Origin: Spirosoma profusum
GTDB lineage: Bacteria; Bacteroidota; Bacteroidia; Cytophagales; Spirosomataceae
Direction: 5' to 3'
Assembly: GCF_014699005.1 (NCBI RefSeq)
Contig: NZ_JACWZY010000024.1
Span: 82,385-146,384 of the forward strand
Length of the DNA: 64,000 nucleotides
Of this stretch, positions 61,546 through 64,000 are shown one piece after another (positions within the stretch are counted from its first letter, which is position 1; each line of letters starts with the position of its first letter). The notes beneath the pieces are model-generated. The model was not told the DNA's origin. It saw only the letters and a program-made list of their open reading frames with translations, and did no database searches. The position numbers and the translations under genes are program-made.

Positions 61546-62545
61546 GGGTTGAATCAGCCTTCGTCGGAATCACAGTGGCTGTCGTGATGGTCGTATTCGC
61601 AGGAAGCTCAGTTTTGGCTTTATCTTTTTTGCCGAAAAGTGAAAAATGAACGTAGCGTCTGGGGTTTTCGCGCAAGTCGGTCAGGAGTTTTTCAAGGCTG
61701 GCCGTCGTTTTGTTTACGTTGCTGTACAGCGCTTCGTCGGAGGTTAATTTACCCAGCGAACCTTTTCCCTGGTTAACGTCCAGCAGGATACGTTGCAGGT
61801 TATCGACCGTTTTGTTAACTGTCAATAAAGTTTGTTTCAGTTGCAGACCCTGAAGCGAGTCGGCAAACGTATCGGCTTTGGCCAGAATAGGTTTGAGTTG
61901 TTTTTCGGTTTCGACCAGCGATTTGGACAGGTTGCTCACGTTCGCCAACGTAGCACGAAGTCCAGCCCGGTTTTCGCCGATGGTCAGATCGAGCGTTTTC
62001 ACACCATTATTGGCGCTACGTAGCGTCTGATTGAGCATCACGCCCGTCTGGTCGAACTGGGCTACTACCTTATTTAGTTGATACGTTAGCGAATCGACGT
62101 TGTTCAGAACAGGTAGCGTTTTTTCGCGAATCAACGCCGATAAGCCTGTCTCCTTCGCCGATACTAGATTTCCCCCGTCTTCGAGCAACGGTTTGCTGGC
62201 GTTAATACTACTGAGTTGAATCATTTTTCCACCCAGCAGCCCATCATCGGACAGGAAAGCTTTCGTACCCTGCGTGATACGTATGCCCTGGTTAATCTCT
62301 ACCGTAACGAGTAGTTTATTTTCCTGATCCTGAAGGATTTCAATAGCTTTTACCCGGCCGACAGTTAGGCCGTTAATTTTGATAGGATTTGAAACGGTCA
62401 GGCCATCAATATTGTCATATACAACCTTGTATTTATTGGTTGTATTGAAAAAGTCAGAGCCTTTTAGAAATCGAAAACCAAAGTAAAACATCGCCAGTGA
62501 GACAACCGCCAGCAATCCTACTTTTACTTCCTGTGAAATTTTCAT
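61538..62545 (-). CDS. MlaD/MCE-domain protein
   Basis: A 335-residue inner-membrane-anchored protein. One helix (GLLAVVSLAMFYFGFRFL) is followed by an MCE domain (NKYKVVYDNIDGLTVSNPIK, GLTVGRVKAIEI, GGKMIQLSS) and a long helical part, likely a coiled coil. The MCE fold is the lipid-binding ring of phospholipid transport across the periplasm. The Mla ATPase and permease genes are not in the window. It lies downstream of the amidase gene (gap 180 bp) on the same strand, a pairing common in Bacteroidetes. Confidence 0.87.
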   Translation of the reverse strand: MKISQEVKVGLLAVVSLAMFYFGFRFLKGSDFFNTTNKYKVVYDNIDGLTVSNPIKINGLTVGRVKAIEILQDQENKLLVTVEINQGIRITQGTKAFLSDDGLLGGKMIQLSSINASKPLLEDGGNLVSAKETGLSALIREKTLPVLNNVDSLTYQLNKVVAQFDQTGVMLNQTLRSANNGVKTLDLTIGENRAGLRATLANVSNLSKSLVETEKQLKPILAKADTFADSLQGLQLKQTLLTVNKTVDNLQRILLDVNQGKGSLGKLTSDEALYSNVNKTTASLEKLLTDLRENPRRYVHFSLFGKKDKAKTELPANTTITTATVIPTKADSTQK

Positions 62546-62725
62546 GCGTGAGAAAACGTGAACAACTCAACGAGCTGCGTCACTCCGTTGATTGACCATA
62601 TAACCAACTTCGACGCCAGTTTGTCCCTTAATTTAGGGAAATAATTGATTAATCAGGACCCGACAGTGGGAGTCGCGCCAGCGACTAACTGGGTTGCAAC
62701 AATGTCGCCGACAGCCGGAGCCTTT

Positions 62726-63568
62726 TTACTCTGCCGTTTCGATTTCTTCTTTATACCGGGCGAACGCTTTATAAATAGCATCCGCCATTTCCTCCTGTCC
62801 ATCTTCGGAACGCAGGTAATCTTCCTCTTCGCGGTTCGACATATAGCCGGTTTCAATCAACACACTGGGCATCGTCGTTTTCCAGAGAACGATAAATCCT
62901 GCCTGTTTTACCCCGTTGCTTTTCCGGTTGGCGTTTAACCGAAAGCTGCGCTCAATTTTTTCGGCAAAGTTGATACTGCTTTCCATAAACGCGTGCTGAT
63001 AATTAGCCAGCATAATAGTAGCGAGGGGCGAATTCGGATCGAAACCTTTGTACGTCTGCTGGTAATTTTTTTCCTGGAGAATTACCGCATTTTCCCGTCG
63101 GGCAACGTCCAGATTACTTTGCGTACGGTGTAAGCCCAACGTATACGTTTCGGTTCCATAAACCTTACTACTCGAAGGACTTGCGTTACAGTGAATCGAA
63201 ATGAACAAATCGGCCTTATTGCGATTGGCAATAGCACCGCGTTCATACAAATCCACAAAGTGATCGGTAGTTCGCGTGTAAATGACCCGAACATTTGGAT
63301 GGCGTGACTTAATTTTACGACCAAGAAGCAGAATTAGCTCCAAGTTGACTGTTTTTTCTTTGGCATACCGGCCATGCGTCCCTGGGTCTTTACCACCATG
63401 TCCGGCATCAAGCACAATAGTGCGTACCTGATTCGGAGCCGCCTGAGCCTGAGATGCCTGCCGAGTGGTATCCTGTGGCGGTGCCTGCAGGAGCGCGTCG
63501 GGCGTTGTCAGGGCAAGGAGGGGTAATACCAGAATAGCCAATGTTGTCACTATTCCGTGAGTTGACAT
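62726..63568 (-). CDS. N-acetylmuramoyl-L-alanine amidase (Amidase_3)
   Basis: A 280-residue exported zinc amidase that cuts the peptide stem from peptidoglycan. A signal (MSTHGIVTTLAILVLPLLAL) precedes the Amidase_3 domain: IVLDAGHGGKDPGTHGRYAKEK has zinc ligand His and Glu, ADLFISIHCNASPSS another His, and MPSVLIETGYMSNREEEDYL the catalytic Glu. A TTG at 63610 in frame could add 14 residues, but the ATG is better. It may be transcribed with the MlaD gene. Confidence 0.92.
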   Translation of the reverse strand: MSTHGIVTTLAILVLPLLALTTPDALLQAPPQDTTRQASQAQAAPNQVRTIVLDAGHGGKDPGTHGRYAKEKTVNLELILLLGRKIKSRHPNVRVIYTRTTDHFVDLYERGAIANRNKADLFISIHCNASPSSSKVYGTETYTLGLHRTQSNLDVARRENAVILQEKNYQQTYKGFDPNSPLATIMLANYQHAFMESSINFAEKIERSFRLNANRKSNGVKQAGFIVLWKTTMPSVLIETGYMSNREEEDYLRSEDGQEEMADAIYKAFARYKEEIETAE

Positions 63569-63672
63569 CTTTATGGGTTTAATAATATTTAACAGCCGAA
63601 AACGGTTCAAAAAGACAGTGGGATAATCGTTCGTGAATACCTTTGTAAGCCATAGACTTTGCAGTCTTTAGG

Positions 63673-63680
63673 CAAATATA
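63673..63680 (-). promoter_or_regulatory. Candidate -7 box of the amidase promoter
   Basis: On the minus strand this reads TATATTTG, an exact TAnnTTTG match, about 105 bp upstream of the amidase start. The region in front is a T/A-rich run; no clean -33 TTTG was found. Confidence 0.4.
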
Positions 63681-63716
63681 ATTTTTTTAATAAACCTGAA
63701 AAAAGGACACTTTATT

Positions 63717-64000
63717 TTGCGGCCCTTGCAGATTCGACTTATTACCGCATTACGGGCCTTTCTGGGGCTTACTGGAATGCTATTGACATTCAGCGCATTG
63801 GCCCAGAATCCAACCTTACCCAGACTGCCCGCAAAGGGTGGCATCCCGCCCACTACGGTGCCTTCTCAGCGCGTTGCAGACCCATCCAAACCGGGGCCAT
63901 CCAGTCCGGGACAATCCAGTCCGGGACAATCCAGTCCGGGACAATCCAGTCCGGGACAATCCAGTCCGGGACAATCCAGTCCGGGACAATCCAGTCCGGG
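63717..64000 (+). CDS. Exported protein with Gly-Gln-Ser-Ser-Pro repeats (cut by window end)
   Basis: This is the first 94 codons of a longer frame. TTG 63717 gives MRPLQIRLITALRAFLGLTG followed by MLLTFSALAQ, a good export signal; the first ATG is at 63777 (MLLTFSALAQNPTLP). Low-complexity Pro-rich sequence follows (LPRLPAKGGIPPTTVPS), then a tandem repeat of PGQSS from 63901 on. The rest is outside the window, so no function can be given. The signal and low-complexity linker suggest an envelope or secreted protein. Confidence 0.55.
   Translation, partial: MRPLQIRLITALRAFLGLTGMLLTFSALAQNPTLPRLPAKGGIPPTTVPSQRVADPSKPGPSSPGQSSPGQSSPGQSSPGQSSPGQSSPGQSSP
63901..64000. repeat. Perfect 15-bp tandem repeat
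   Basis: Unit CCAGTCCGGGACAAT occurs six full times plus ten bases, without a single mismatch, to the window edge. It is in frame (five codons) with the gene above and encodes PGQSS units. The total length is not visible. Confidence 0.95.

Noticed and set aside
63901..64000. CRISPR array
   Set aside because: The units are 15 bp, contiguous, without spacers, and in frame with a coding region, so this is a coding tandem repeat.

Overview
The window is one contiguous piece of a chromosome from a Cytophagales-type Bacteroidetes, most like Spirosoma and its relatives. This is inferred from the gene content. The window carries gliding lipoprotein GldD, proteins with type IX secretion (T9SS) C-terminal sorting domains, a CHU_C-type gliding-associated C-terminus, SprB-like repeats, a Nudix-type AraR regulator, 7TMR-DISM and Y_Y_Y histidine kinases, and promoter-like TAnnTTTG boxes. 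GC is near 50%. I see no phage, insertion sequence, CRISPR array, tRNA or rRNA.

Layout. 1-9.2 kb: plant-polymer and glucuronate use (end of uxuA, a GH67 alpha-glucuronidase, an SDR dehydrogenase), then DUF2147, a Tol-like beta-propeller, an SCP2 protein and a Tat-exported Gfo/Idh/MocA oxidoreductase. 9.5-17.7 kb: a T9SS secreted protein, a secreted GH13 alpha-amylase, a 7TMR-DISM histidine kinase and trehalohydrolase TreZ. 18-23.4 kb, minus strand: membrane proteins, a membrane LytTR regulator, an SGNH hydrolase, and an overlapping pair of AGE-type epimerase and PfkB kinase. 23.6-27.7 kb: araR-araB-araA, with a candidate promoter and operator and no araD. 27.8-36 kb: an SprB-repeat/CHU_C protein, DUF2480, dnaN, a TetA-like MFS pump, and a compact four-gene minus-strand unit (MFS plus three small envelope proteins). 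36-39.5 kb: a 1177-residue secreted protein. 39.6-44.8 kb: an operon-like block with an ECF sigma factor, a trans-envelope anti-sigma/beta-barrel protein, a Rieske lipoprotein, a His-rich four-helix membrane protein and YceI, preceded by a PF03640 lipoprotein. 45-51.4 kb: App1-like phosphatase, ridA, gltX, small proteins, AIM24, gldD, cytochrome c. 51.4-64 kb: a one-piece sensor kinase, an alpha/beta hydrolase, an FG-GAP secreted protein, an acyl-CoA carboxylase subunit, Uma2, MlaD, a cell-wall amidase, and the start of a protein with a perfect 15-bp tandem repeat.

Two kinds of structure lie outside the genes. First, the words TACGT and ACGTA are strongly over-represented on both strands and in all frames, at about 10 per kb in places against roughly 2 expected, and also between genes. 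Second, many intergenic gaps hold long, nearly perfect inverted repeats. Several fall into dispersed families. One family, with six copies, has a 27-nt arm that itself can fold, with paired base changes, as in REP/BIME elements. One copy supplies the last codons and stop of araB, and another family abuts start codons.

The most likely under-described gene sets are the sigma/barrel/Rieske/His-rich/YceI operon and the MFS plus small-envelope-protein unit at 33.3-35.6 kb. All functions come from reading the translations; no database search was possible.
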